This document shows positions 14,258 through 20,620 of a DNA stretch of 20,620 nucleotides, in pieces. The stretch lies in the NCBI GenBank assembly GCA_964471865.1, contig CAYYHU010000033.1:1-20620 (forward strand), in the 5' to 3' direction. Source of the DNA: CAYMUC01 sp964471865 (GTDB lineage: Bacteria; Actinomycetota; Acidimicrobiia; Acidimicrobiales; Ilumatobacteraceae). The notes beneath the pieces are model-generated. The model was not told the origin of the DNA. It did not search any database and saw only the letters and a list, made by a program, of their open reading frames with translations. The translations under genes and the position numbers were made by a program. Position 1 is the stretch's first letter. The number at the start of each line of letters is the position of its first letter.

Positions 14258-15508
14258 TCACCCTGGGGTGGCCCGATATGTACCGGGTGTGGGGAGGGGA
14301 TAGATCCCCCGGTGTCGGCCCGCAACACATGCAATGGCGCATGCGATCGCTGCGGGTACGAGCGCGTCAGCGCCAAAGAGTTCCACGGCGATGATCGTGC
14401 ACGCGATCGGCGTGGACGCAGCCGATGCGAAGACGGCGACCATGCCCACCCCCGCAGCTGCAGCCACGGGAAGGCCGACAACGCCGGCGAAAGCGGCTCC
14501 GGTGGTGGCGCCGATGACGAAAAGGGGAGTGACCTCACCTCCGGGAAATCCTGACCCCACCGCGATGGCCGTGAAGAGAATCTTGAGCGCCGGATCCACC
14601 CATGAACCCGCTTCACCGGCGAGGGCCCTGTCGAGTAGGGGGAGTGAGAGTCCGAGGAAATCTCGACCGGCGACCACGACGAGGCCGAGAGTGGCCAGAC
14701 CGCCAAGCCCCGGACGCAACCATGCCCAGACCACGATGCCGGCCAGACGTCGTATCGCATCCACCGCTTGGACGAATGCCATGGCGACGAGACCGAAGAT
14801 GCAGCCGGCAACGATCAGTCGCAGCACCGTCGCCACATCGAGATCGAGATCCATCGGGAGACGCGATGCGTGGTCGTGGCCGAGGAATCGGACCACCGCG
14901 TCACCGATCACCGAGGCGGTCACCGCCGGGAGCACGAGCCGCTGTCGCAAGCGGCGGGTGGACGCAACTTCCAATGCGAAGATGCATCCGGCGATCGGCA
15001 CCCCGAACACGGATCCGAATCCGCCGGCCACCGCGATCGTGGTCATGATCGGACCGGGCGGCCGCAGACGCTTTGACACCCGCGAGACCCCTTCGGCGAG
15101 AGCCCCCGCCAATTGAAGCGCCACCCCTTCGCGACCTACCGACGCTCCGACGAGATGGGCCGCCAGGCTCCCCGTGGCCACGATGGGTGCGGTACGTCTC
15201 GGCACCGCGACCGCGGGATCGTGAAGGGCTTCGATCACCGTCGCCGTGCCCGCAACAGCGCGTCGGCCGCGTTCGCTTCGGGACAGGCGCTGATGGCCCC
15301 ATCCCACGGCAATGCCCACCAAAGGCAGCCCCAGGATCAGCGCCGGGGTATCGATGCGCTCTCGAGTGACCGCATCGAGAGCTTCGAGGAACAGAAACGA
15401 GGCTCCACCCGCGAGCACCCCCAAAATCACCGCCACGGGAACAGCGGCCACCTCCGAGCGCACCCGCGGCCACCAGGCCGACGAGTGGGTGCGCACAGAG
15501 TGATTCAC
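14258..15508 (-). CDS. CLC-family anion/proton antiporter, fluoride-CLC-like
   Basis: An inner-membrane CLC dimer subunit exporting an anion in exchange for protons. The 416-residue, roughly 18-helix-element protein lacks a cytosolic CBS domain. Motifs: GREGV (125-129, gating Glu127), GFPGGEVTPLFVIGA (320-334) and a late Tyr in RGIY (Tyr403). GREGV instead of GREGP and GGEVTPLF are the versions I recall from fluoride-exporting CLCs such as Enterococcus CLC-Eca (Glu118, Val319-Thr320, Tyr396). An ungapped 38-residue alignment by memory before GREG puts Thr88 where CLC-F proteins have their selectivity Met79. Fluoride export is therefore likely but not certain. GTG 15508 is the start; a GTG four codons on is an alternative. 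TAAGAC lies 6 nt upstream. It is divergent from the response regulator, 35 nt apart. Confidence 0.88.
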   Translation of the reverse strand: MNHSVRTHSSAWWPRVRSEVAAVPVAVILGVLAGGASFLFLEALDAVTRERIDTPALILGLPLVGIAVGWGHQRLSRSERGRRAVAGTATVIEALHDPAVAVPRRTAPIVATGSLAAHLVGASVGREGVALQLAGALAEGVSRVSKRLRPPGPIMTTIAVAGGFGSVFGVPIAGCIFALEVASTRRLRQRLVLPAVTASVIGDAVVRFLGHDHASRLPMDLDLDVATVLRLIVAGCIFGLVAMAFVQAVDAIRRLAGIVVWAWLRPGLGGLATLGLVVVAGRDFLGLSLPLLDRALAGEAGSWVDPALKILFTAIAVGSGFPGGEVTPLFVIGATTGAAFAGVVGLPVAAAAGVGMVAVFASAASTPIACTIIAVELFGADALVPAAIACAIACVAGRHRGIYPLPTPGTYRATPG

Positions 15509-15543
15509 ACCCGGGTCTTACCACCGCGGGGCACACTGTGAGG

Positions 15544-16242
15544 GTGTCTGGGACAGTGCTGGTCGCTGAGGATGATCGAGCCGTTCGCGAAGCTCTGGTG
15601 CGCGCGCTGGGACTCGAGGGTTATCGGGTGGACGCCGTGGGCGATGGTGCAGCCGCTCTCGAACGAATTCGCGATATCCGCCCCGACCTCGTCCTGCTCG
15701 ATGTGATGATGCCGGTCCTCGATGGTCTCACTGTGTGTCGGGTGTTGCGAGCCCAAGGTGATCGGGTGCCGGTGTTGATGTTGACGGCGCGCACCGAGAC
15801 CGGAGATCGGGTGGCAGGGCTCGATGCCGGTGCCGACGACTATCTGCCCAAGCCCTACGCCCTCGAGGAACTCTTGGCCCGGATACGGGCGCTGTTGCGT
15901 CGAGTGGGACCGGAAGCGGATCACTCGACTGATCACGCACCGACGCTGGCGCTCGACGACCTCGTGGTCGATGGCGCAGCGCGGCGCGCTCGACGTGGTG
16001 ATCGGGATCTCGATCTCACCAAGACCGAGTTCGACCTTCTCGAGTTGCTGGTTCGCAATCGCGGCATCGTGCTCGGACACTCTCAGATCTACAACGAGAT
16101 CTGGGGGTACGACTTCGGTCCGGAGTCCAAGAACCTCGCCGTGTACGTCGGATACCTGCGCCGCAAACTCGAAGCCGATGGGGCATCGCGCCTCGTCCAC
16201 ACGGTGCGGGGAGTCGGATACGTCGCTCGGAGCGACCCGTGA
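15544..16242 (+). CDS. mprA: OmpR/PhoB-family response regulator, MprA-like
   Basis: A two-component DNA-binding regulator phosphorylated by the adjacent kinase. The 232-residue protein has a receiver domain (3-118) with the acidic pair Asp10-Asp11, phospho-acceptor Asp53 (LLDVMMP) and LPKPYALEELLARIRALLRR. The winged-helix domain follows (about 135-232), with TKTEFDLLELL and NLAVYVGYLRRKLEADG, ending in HTVRGVGYV. The receiver and C-terminal stretches are nearly word-for-word the mycobacterial MprA sequence as I remember it, hence the symbol; orthology is likely but not proven. GTG 15544 gives MSGTVLVAEDD, which aligns with the MprA N-terminus and sits 6 nt after CACACT. GTG 15538 is two codons upstream and possible. 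The stop overlaps the kinase start (GTGA). Confidence 0.93.
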   Translation: MSGTVLVAEDDRAVREALVRALGLEGYRVDAVGDGAAALERIRDIRPDLVLLDVMMPVLDGLTVCRVLRAQGDRVPVLMLTARTETGDRVAGLDAGADDYLPKPYALEELLARIRALLRRVGPEADHSTDHAPTLALDDLVVDGAARRARRGDRDLDLTKTEFDLLELLVRNRGIVLGHSQIYNEIWGYDFGPESKNLAVYVGYLRRKLEADGASRLVHTVRGVGYVARSDP

Positions 16243-17612
16243 CGAGCCTGCGGTTCCGTATGGCTCTTGCTCTGGCGATTCTCGCAGCCCTTGCCGCCCT
16301 GGTGGTGGGGGTACTGGGTCAACGCTCGACGAGCCGTCAGCTTTTCACCGAAGTCGACCGGTCCCTCGAACAAGCAGCCGTGGTGGTGGTGAGACCCGAT
16401 CGCGTGACCGGACGGCCGGTGGTGGAGCGGATCCTGGTCCCAGAGCGCACCGGTCTCGACCGATTCGTCGTGCAAGTTCTTGGACCCCAGGGACGAGTTC
16501 AGCGCTCCAATGCGCTGACTCCCTTGCCGGTGGACCCACTCGACGCGCGGATCGCTGGGTCCCCCGGGGGGATCAGGTTCCGCACGTCCGAGGTCGATGG
16601 TGAACGATTCCGGATTCGCACGGCAGCGCTGGGTGGGGGAGCCCTGCAGGTCGGACGCTCACTGGCTGAGACCGATGAGGTGTTGGACGGACTGCGCGCC
16701 GACATGCTGCGGTGGATGCTCGTCATCGCTGCCGTGGCCGCGGCGGCGGGCTGGGTCCTCGCCGATCGGATCTCGGCTCCACTTCGTCGCCTCGGGGTGG
16801 TCGCCGAGCGGGTGGCGGCCACCGGAAGCCTCGACGCGGCCGACGCCGAGACCTTGGGGACTCCTCCTGAGGAGTCGACCCGTGATGAGGTCCAACGGGT
16901 GCGAGGCGCGGTGCTGCGGATGTTCTCGGCGTTGAGACGGGCTCGTGACGAACAAGAGCGGTTGGTGCAAGATGCCGGGCACGAACTGCGCACCCCACTG
17001 ACCAGCCTTCGGACCAATGTGGATGTCTTGGCGCGCTATCCCAGGATGGAACCGGCGACTCGTGAGGCGGTGCTCGACGACATCACCCGCGACGTGGAGG
17101 AATTGACCACGCTCGTGAACGAACTCGTCGACGCAGCGAGCGGGACGGTGAGTGATGAGGCGGTCGGACCACTCGTCATGGGTCGCGTGGCTCACGATGT
17201 CGTGGAACGCTTCGAGCGGCGTTCGGGCCGACTCGTCGAAGTGGATGTCGATGACACGGTCGCCGTGATCGCTCGCGGGGCGCTGGAACGGGCGGTGTCG
17301 AACCTTCTCGACAACGCCAACAAGTTCGATACCGGAACCGGACCTCTGCGCCTCGAAGTCCGCGATGGCCGACTCGAAGTGATGGATCGTGGCCCCGGTA
17401 TCGCCCCCGACGAGCTCGAGATCGTGTTTTCGCGTTTCCACCGCAGCGTGAGTGCTCGGACTCTTCCCGGATCCGGCCTGGGTCTGTCGATCGTGGCCGA
17501 CATCGTCAGCCGGGCCGGGGGCACCACTCACGCCCGGGTTCGTGACGGTGGTGGCGCGGCGGTCGGTTTCACGCTCCCTGTCGCAGGGCGGGCGGTGACG
17601 ATCGAGGACTGA
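16239..17612 (+). CDS. mprB: Sensor histidine kinase, MprB-like
   Basis: A membrane sensor that autophosphorylates on His and passes phosphate to the upstream regulator. The 457-residue protein has TM1 (about 8-27), an extracytoplasmic sensor loop (28-156) and TM2 (158-176). A HAMP linker (177-235) leads to the dimerisation/phosphoacceptor domain with His248 in DAGHELRTPLTSLRTN. The ATPase domain has the N-box NLLDNANK (355-362), G1 DRGPGI (383-388) and G2 GSGLGLSIV (411-419). The DAGHELRTPLTSLRTN form is that of MprB. In M. tuberculosis MprAB senses envelope stress and controls sigma factors and the protease PepD; here no pepD follows. GTG 16239 overlaps the regulator stop, so translation is coupled. 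Confidence 0.95.
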   Translation: MTSLRFRMALALAILAALAALVVGVLGQRSTSRQLFTEVDRSLEQAAVVVVRPDRVTGRPVVERILVPERTGLDRFVVQVLGPQGRVQRSNALTPLPVDPLDARIAGSPGGIRFRTSEVDGERFRIRTAALGGGALQVGRSLAETDEVLDGLRADMLRWMLVIAAVAAAAGWVLADRISAPLRRLGVVAERVAATGSLDAADAETLGTPPEESTRDEVQRVRGAVLRMFSALRRARDEQERLVQDAGHELRTPLTSLRTNVDVLARYPRMEPATREAVLDDITRDVEELTTLVNELVDAASGTVSDEAVGPLVMGRVAHDVVERFERRSGRLVEVDVDDTVAVIARGALERAVSNLLDNANKFDTGTGPLRLEVRDGRLEVMDRGPGIAPDELEIVFSRFHRSVSARTLPGSGLGLSIVADIVSRAGGTTHARVRDGGGAAVGFTLPVAGRAVTIED

Positions 17613-17613
17613 A

Positions 17614-17632
17614 TCTTCTCACCTGATTCTCA
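17614..17632 (+). promoter_or_regulatory. Candidate MprA-type operator (8+3+8 direct repeat)
   Basis: TCTTCTCA (17614-17621), spacer CCT, GATTCTCA (17625-17632): two 8-bp half-sites sharing TTCTCA with an 11-bp period, right after the kinase stop and 80 nt before the exported protein gene. OmpR-family regulators bind such tandem sites, and the M. tuberculosis MprA box is described as two loosely conserved 8-bp direct repeats. Binding is inferred. Confidence 0.45.
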
Positions 17633-17633
17633 A

Positions 17634-17658
17634 CGGGTTCCGAACAGGTTCGAACCCG
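17634..17658. repeat. Nested GTTC/GAAC palindromes downstream of the direct repeat
   Basis: CGGGTTC (17634-17640) and GAACCCG (17652-17658) are perfect arms. Inside lie GTTC-C-GAAC (17637-17645) and the exact 10-bp palindrome GGTTCGAACC (17648-17657). Two competing hairpins or two operator dimers are possible. There is no T-run, so a terminator for mprAB is possible but not favoured. Confidence 0.4.
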
Positions 17659-17712
17659 AGGCCGCAAGTCTGTGCTCATCGGGACACCACCCGAATGATG
17701 AAAGGACCTACC

Positions 17713-18402
17713 ATGCACCGTTCCACCCGCTTCGCCGCCGCCGGCGTGACCCTGGGCCTCCTCGCTGGAGGTGCCACGGCGATGTCTCTGGGAGTGCCGG
17801 GCTTCGCCGGTGCCTCGGGCGGACCTGCCGTCGTGGTCGCTCAGACCGATACGGCGACCACCGACATCGACTCTGAACCGGGCCAGCGGCTGCGTGACGC
17901 GTTGGCACCTCTCGTCGAGAACGCCACGATCACTCCCGCTCAACTCGATGCCGTGGTCGCAGCCCTCGAGGCCGCCCGCCCCGAGCGTGGATTGCGCCCT
18001 GGTGGCCCTCGTGGCGCAGCGGTCCCGGGGAAGGGATTCGCTCTCGAGATCGTCGCCGAAACCCTCGCCACGACGCCTGAGGCCGTTCGTGATGCCCTGC
18101 GGGTCGGAACATCGATCGCTGATCAGGCCGCCGCCGCAGGGGTCGCTACCACGGACGTCGTCGACGCACTCGTGGCCGATCTCGCTGACCGGTTGGCGAC
18201 TGCGGTGAACGAGGGTCGCCTCACCCAAGACGAGGCAGATGCCAAGTTGGCTGACGCTCCTGAGCGGATCACCAAGATGCTCGATCAGACCGGTCCCATC
18301 CGTGAGGGTCGGGGTCAGCGGGGACCCGGAGGCCGTCAGGGACAGAATGGCGTGGGTTCGGATGCCCAGCCGGCGAGTTTCGCGGTTCTCGCTGACGCCT
18401 GA
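17713..18402 (+). CDS. Exported alpha-helical protein, function unknown, probable MprAB partner or target
   Basis: A 229-residue secreted protein. The signal peptide covers about residues 1-34 (FAAAGVTLGLLAGGATA, with possible cleavage after ATA at 23 or AGA at 34). The mature part has a helical module (57-89, LRDALAPLVENATITPAQLDAV) and a Gly/Arg/Pro linker. A longer helical module (109-191) carries the pattern LATTPEAVRDAL, TSIADQAAAAGV, VDALVADLADRL and GRLTQDEADAKL, and the tail is Gly/Gln/Arg-rich. This LGVs..l..AL..G.sla..A...Gv pattern is common in exported actinobacterial and firmicute proteins of unknown function. ATG 17713 has a clear AAGGA ribosome site 6 nt upstream, one of the few good ones in the window; the ATG at 17695 is upstream of that site. 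It lies 100 nt after mprB, behind a candidate MprA box. Confidence 0.82.
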   Translation: MHRSTRFAAAGVTLGLLAGGATAMSLGVPGFAGASGGPAVVVAQTDTATTDIDSEPGQRLRDALAPLVENATITPAQLDAVVAALEAARPERGLRPGGPRGAAVPGKGFALEIVAETLATTPEAVRDALRVGTSIADQAAAAGVATTDVVDALVADLADRLATAVNEGRLTQDEADAKLADAPERITKMLDQTGPIREGRGQRGPGGRQGQNGVGSDAQPASFAVLADA

Positions 18403-18411
18403 TCTCTCCGG

Positions 18412-18428
18412 TGGCCGCAGTGCGGCCA
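18412..18428 (+). terminator. Hairpin after the exported protein gene
   Basis: TGGCCGCA (18412-18419), G, TGCGGCCA (18421-18428) form a near-perfect GC-rich stem 9 nt after the stop. Probable terminator without T-run, separating this gene from pcrA. Confidence 0.45.
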
Positions 18429-18444
18429 GAACCTGCCAGTGGCA

Positions 18445-18471
18445 TGCCCTCCTCGTAGCATGAGGAGGGCA
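18445..18471 (+). promoter_or_regulatory. Inverted repeat framing a -10 box (TAGCAT) of pcrA/uvrD1
   Basis: TGCCCTCCTC (18445-18454) and GAGGAGGGCA (18462-18471) are perfect 10-bp arms 7 nt apart. TAGCAT (18456-18461) lies between them, 9 nt before the ATG at 18471, so transcription would start near 18468. The right arm includes the A of the start codon. GAGGAGG looks like a ribosome site but is only 2 nt from the ATG, too close to act as one. An operator covering the promoter is the simplest reading. Confidence 0.5.
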
Positions 18472-20620
18472 TGTCCGCGTCCAGTCCCTTGCTCGAAGGC
18501 CTCAACCCCGACCAGTTCGATGCGGTCGTGCATCGCTCAGGACCTCTGTTGGTGGTGGCGGGGGCCGGGTCGGGAAAGACCCGGGTCCTGACGCATCGCA
18601 TTGCACACCTGCTCGAAACCGGTGACGTCCATCCGAGCCAGATCCTGGCGATCACCTTCACCAACAAGGCGGCGGAGGAGATGCGTCACCGCATCGCTGC
18701 GCTGATCGGGCCGGTTGCTGATCGGATGTGGATCTCGACGTTCCACTCGGCCTGTGTGCGGATCCTGCGGTCCCACGCCGATCGGCTCGGATATCCGACC
18801 CAGTTCTCGATCTATGACCAAGGAGATGCCCAACGTCTCACCGGGTACTGCATTCGGGATCTCGAACTCGATCCGAAGCGGTTCCCCCAACGAGGCGTCC
18901 ATGCCGCGATCAGTCTGTGGAAGAACGAACTTCTCGACGTGTCCGCAGCTCGGGATCAGGCCGTCAGCATCTTCGATCGCAAACATGCCGAGGTCTACGA
19001 GCTGTACCAGCAGCGTCTCCAACGAGCCGGCGCCATGGATTTCGACGACCTGTTGATGCGCACCGTCGAGTTACTCCAACGCCACCCCGATGTCCTCGCT
19101 CACTATCGGGACCGGTTCCGTCATCTGCTCGTGGACGAATACCAAGACACCAACGTCGCTCAGAACGAACTCGTACTGCTACTGGGGTCCGAGCATCGTC
19201 AGGTCTGTGTCGTGGGCGATACCGATCAGTCGATCTACCGGTTCCGGGGGGCGGACCTGCGCAACATCGACCGGTTCTCGGAGGCCTTTGGTGATGTGAC
19301 CACGGTGGTTCTCGATCAGAACTACCGCTCGACGCAGACGGTTCTCGACGCTGCGAACGCAGTGATCGCCCATAACGCCGATCGAGCGCCCAAGCGGCTG
19401 TGGACCGATCAGGGTCAAGGCGACGCCATCCTGCGCTATGACGCCTCTGACGAGGGCGACGAGGCGACGTGGGTGGCCCGTTTCATCACCCAGGAGCATG
19501 ACTCCGAGCACCGGGGCTGGGGAGAGATGGCGGTGTTCTACCGCACGAACGCCCAGAGCCGAGTGCTCGAAGAAGCGTTCATGCGTGCCGGTATTCCGTA
19601 CCGAGTGGTGGGGGGAACCCGGTTCTACGATCGCCGAGAGATTCGCGATGCGATCGCCTATCTACGTGCGGTGCTCAACCCCAACGATGAGGTGAGCGTC
19701 AAACGAATCCTCAACGTCCCCAAACGCCGGATCGGGGACTCGACGGTGGCTCGCGTCGACGATTTCGCCGCCCGCGAAGGTGTCGGCTTTTTCGACGCGC
19801 TTCGGCAGGTCGAAAGAGCCGGTGTCGCCGCGGCGGGATGTCGGGCGGTCGAATCGTTCGTGGCGCTGATGGACGACCTTGCCGAGTTGTCGCGCCGCGA
19901 TCCATCCCCTGGCGATCTGCTCCAGGAGATTCTCGATCGCAGTGGATACCTCGACGAGACCGCTGGGGACGGGGGCGTAGAGGCTGCTGGTCGCCTCGAC
20001 AATCTCGCCGAGTTCGTCGGTTCGGCCCGGGGGTTCACGCGGGTGGACGAGTTCTTGGAACAGGTAGCGCTCGTCGCCGACACCGATGAGTTGACAGCTG
20101 ATGATCGGGTCGTGCTGATGACCCTCCACGGGGCGAAGGGTCTCGAGTTCCCCCTGGTGGTCATGGTGGGCATGGAAGAGGGTGTCTTTCCTCATCAACG
20201 AGCGCTCATCGACCCTCGAGAACTCGAAGAGGAGCGGCGACTGGCGTATGTGGGAATCACCCGAGCCCGCGAACGTCTCGTGATGACGCACGCGTGGAGC
20301 CGTTCGCTGTTCGGATCCACGCAGTACAACCCGCCATCGCGTTTCGTCGAAGAGATCCCTGAGGAACTGATCCGCGATGCTGTCGAACGCCGAGGCCGCC
20401 TTGGTGCTTTGAGCCGTCGCAGCGGGATCGAACGTGATCCTGCCCCGCATCGCGAACGAGTGGTCCAGGCGGCCCGCGACGCCGGTCGCGCCCCGACGCC
20501 CTCGGGGGCCGAAGGTCTCGGACTGCGCGTCGGCGACGATGTGTCGCATCCGGCATTCGGCGATGGCGTGGTGCTCGATGTCCAAGGCAGCGGCGAGAAG
20601 GCCGAGGCCACCATCCGCTT
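18471..20620 (+). CDS. pcrA: ATP-dependent DNA helicase UvrD1/PcrA, 3' end cut by window
   Basis: An SF1A 3'-5' DNA helicase for nucleotide-excision repair, replication restart and removal of recombinase filaments. The frame is open from ATG 18471 to the window end (716 codons). Motif Q region LNPDQFDAVV (11-20), Walker A GAGSGKT (31-37), Ia TFTNKAAEEM, Walker B VDEYQDTN (221-228), motif III VVGDTDQSIYRFRGAD, IV QNYRS, V TLHGAKGLEF (551-560) and VI RLAYVGITRARERL are all present. The sequence is close to mycobacterial UvrD1 as I recall it (about 770 residues). The visible C-terminus has entered the Tudor-like domain (VGDDVSHPAFGDGVVLDV), so only about 20-60 residues are missing. That domain contacts RNA polymerase or Ku in relatives. 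The gene lies alone behind its own promoter. Confidence 0.97.
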   Translation, partial: MSASSPLLEGLNPDQFDAVVHRSGPLLVVAGAGSGKTRVLTHRIAHLLETGDVHPSQILAITFTNKAAEEMRHRIAALIGPVADRMWISTFHSACVRILRSHADRLGYPTQFSIYDQGDAQRLTGYCIRDLELDPKRFPQRGVHAAISLWKNELLDVSAARDQAVSIFDRKHAEVYELYQQRLQRAGAMDFDDLLMRTVELLQRHPDVLAHYRDRFRHLLVDEYQDTNVAQNELVLLLGSEHRQVCVVGDTDQSIYRFRGADLRNIDRFSEAFGDVTTVVLDQNYRSTQTVLDAANAVIAHNADRAPKRLWTDQGQGDAILRYDASDEGDEATWVARFITQEHDSEHRGWGEMAVFYRTNAQSRVLEEAFMRAGIPYRVVGGTRFYDRREIRDAIAYLRAVLNPNDEVSVKRILNVPKRRIGDSTVARVDDFAAREGVGFFDALRQVERAGVAAAGCRAVESFVALMDDLAELSRRDPSPGDLLQEILDRSGYLDETAGDGGVEAAGRLDNLAEFVGSARGFTRVDEFLEQVALVADTDELTADDRVVLMTLHGAKGLEFPLVVMVGMEEGVFPHQRALIDPRELEEERRLAYVGITRARERLVMTHAWSRSLFGSTQYNPPSRFVEEIPEELIRDAVERRGRLGALSRRSGIERDPAPHRERVVQAARDAGRAPTPSGAEGLGLRVGDDVSHPAFGDGVVLDVQGSGEKAEATIR

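Noticed and set aside
13150..14811. Minus-strand open frame of 553 codons across the P450 and CLC genes
   Set aside because: It is antisense to the P450 and in the wrong frame of the CLC gene; low-complexity Ser/Arg/Pro composition, no domain.
1..20620. Mobile element, prophage, CRISPR or defence island
   Set aside because: No transposase, integrase, repeat array, long terminal repeats or composition shift seen; all genes look chromosomal and of similar codon use.

Overview
The window is a gene-dense, GC-rich stretch of bacterial chromosome of ordinary housekeeping type. I see no phage, transposon, integrase, CRISPR array, tRNA or rRNA. The gene set suggests an actinobacterium: a GroEL with a Gly/Met tail, a UvrD1/PcrA helicase close to the mycobacterial type, an MprAB-like two-component pair, an atypical ferredoxin next to a cytochrome P450, a FadD19-like acyl-CoA ligase and a RipC-like peptidoglycan hydrolase. 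The gene order is not one I know from Mycobacterium or Streptomyces. A deep-branching lineage such as the Acidimicrobiia is my inference and is not proven by the sequence.

Layout, left to right. 1-1301: 3' part of groEL, followed by a 16-bp perfect terminator hairpin. 1508-2870: a four-helix membrane protein, a 55-residue conserved-looking small protein and a CoA-type Nudix hydrolase, all forward. 2840-3883: ribD on the minus strand, overlapping the Nudix gene tail to tail. 3907-4848: an epoxide-hydrolase-like alpha/beta hydrolase, divergent from ribD across 23 bp. 4817-5197: a small secreted or membrane-anchored protein on the minus strand. 5330-6916: guaA. 6971-8164: secreted NlpC/P60 hydrolase. 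8186-9969: an APH-like phosphotransferase translationally coupled to a dienelactone-hydrolase-like protein. 10166-12577: acyl-CoA ligase and YaaA-family protein, both minus. 12728-14157: ferredoxin and P450 in an overlapping operon. 14258-15508: a CLC antiporter of the fluoride-type branch, minus. 15544-17612: MprAB-like response regulator and kinase. 17713-18402: a secreted helical protein with a candidate MprA-type direct repeat upstream. 18471-end: pcrA/uvrD1, cut by the window edge.

How the genes may work together. Two themes stand out: small-molecule and lipid catabolism (acyl-CoA ligase, ferredoxin/P450, CoA Nudix hydrolase, epoxide hydrolase, dienelactone hydrolase, APH-like kinase) and the cell envelope or stress response (NlpC/P60, MprAB with its exported neighbour, YaaA, CLC). 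The other genes are core metabolism or maintenance (riboflavin, GMP, chaperonin, DNA repair).

The most consistent non-coding signal is a TANNNT hexamer placed so that transcription would start 0-4 nt before the start codon. I found it in front of eight gene starts, and it points to widespread leaderless transcription. In two cases the hexamer sits between the arms of an inverted repeat, and in one the -10 boxes of two divergent genes share their TA. The most interesting protein-level observation is the CLC transporter: it carries fluoride-CLC signature motifs but has Thr where fluoride CLCs usually have Met.
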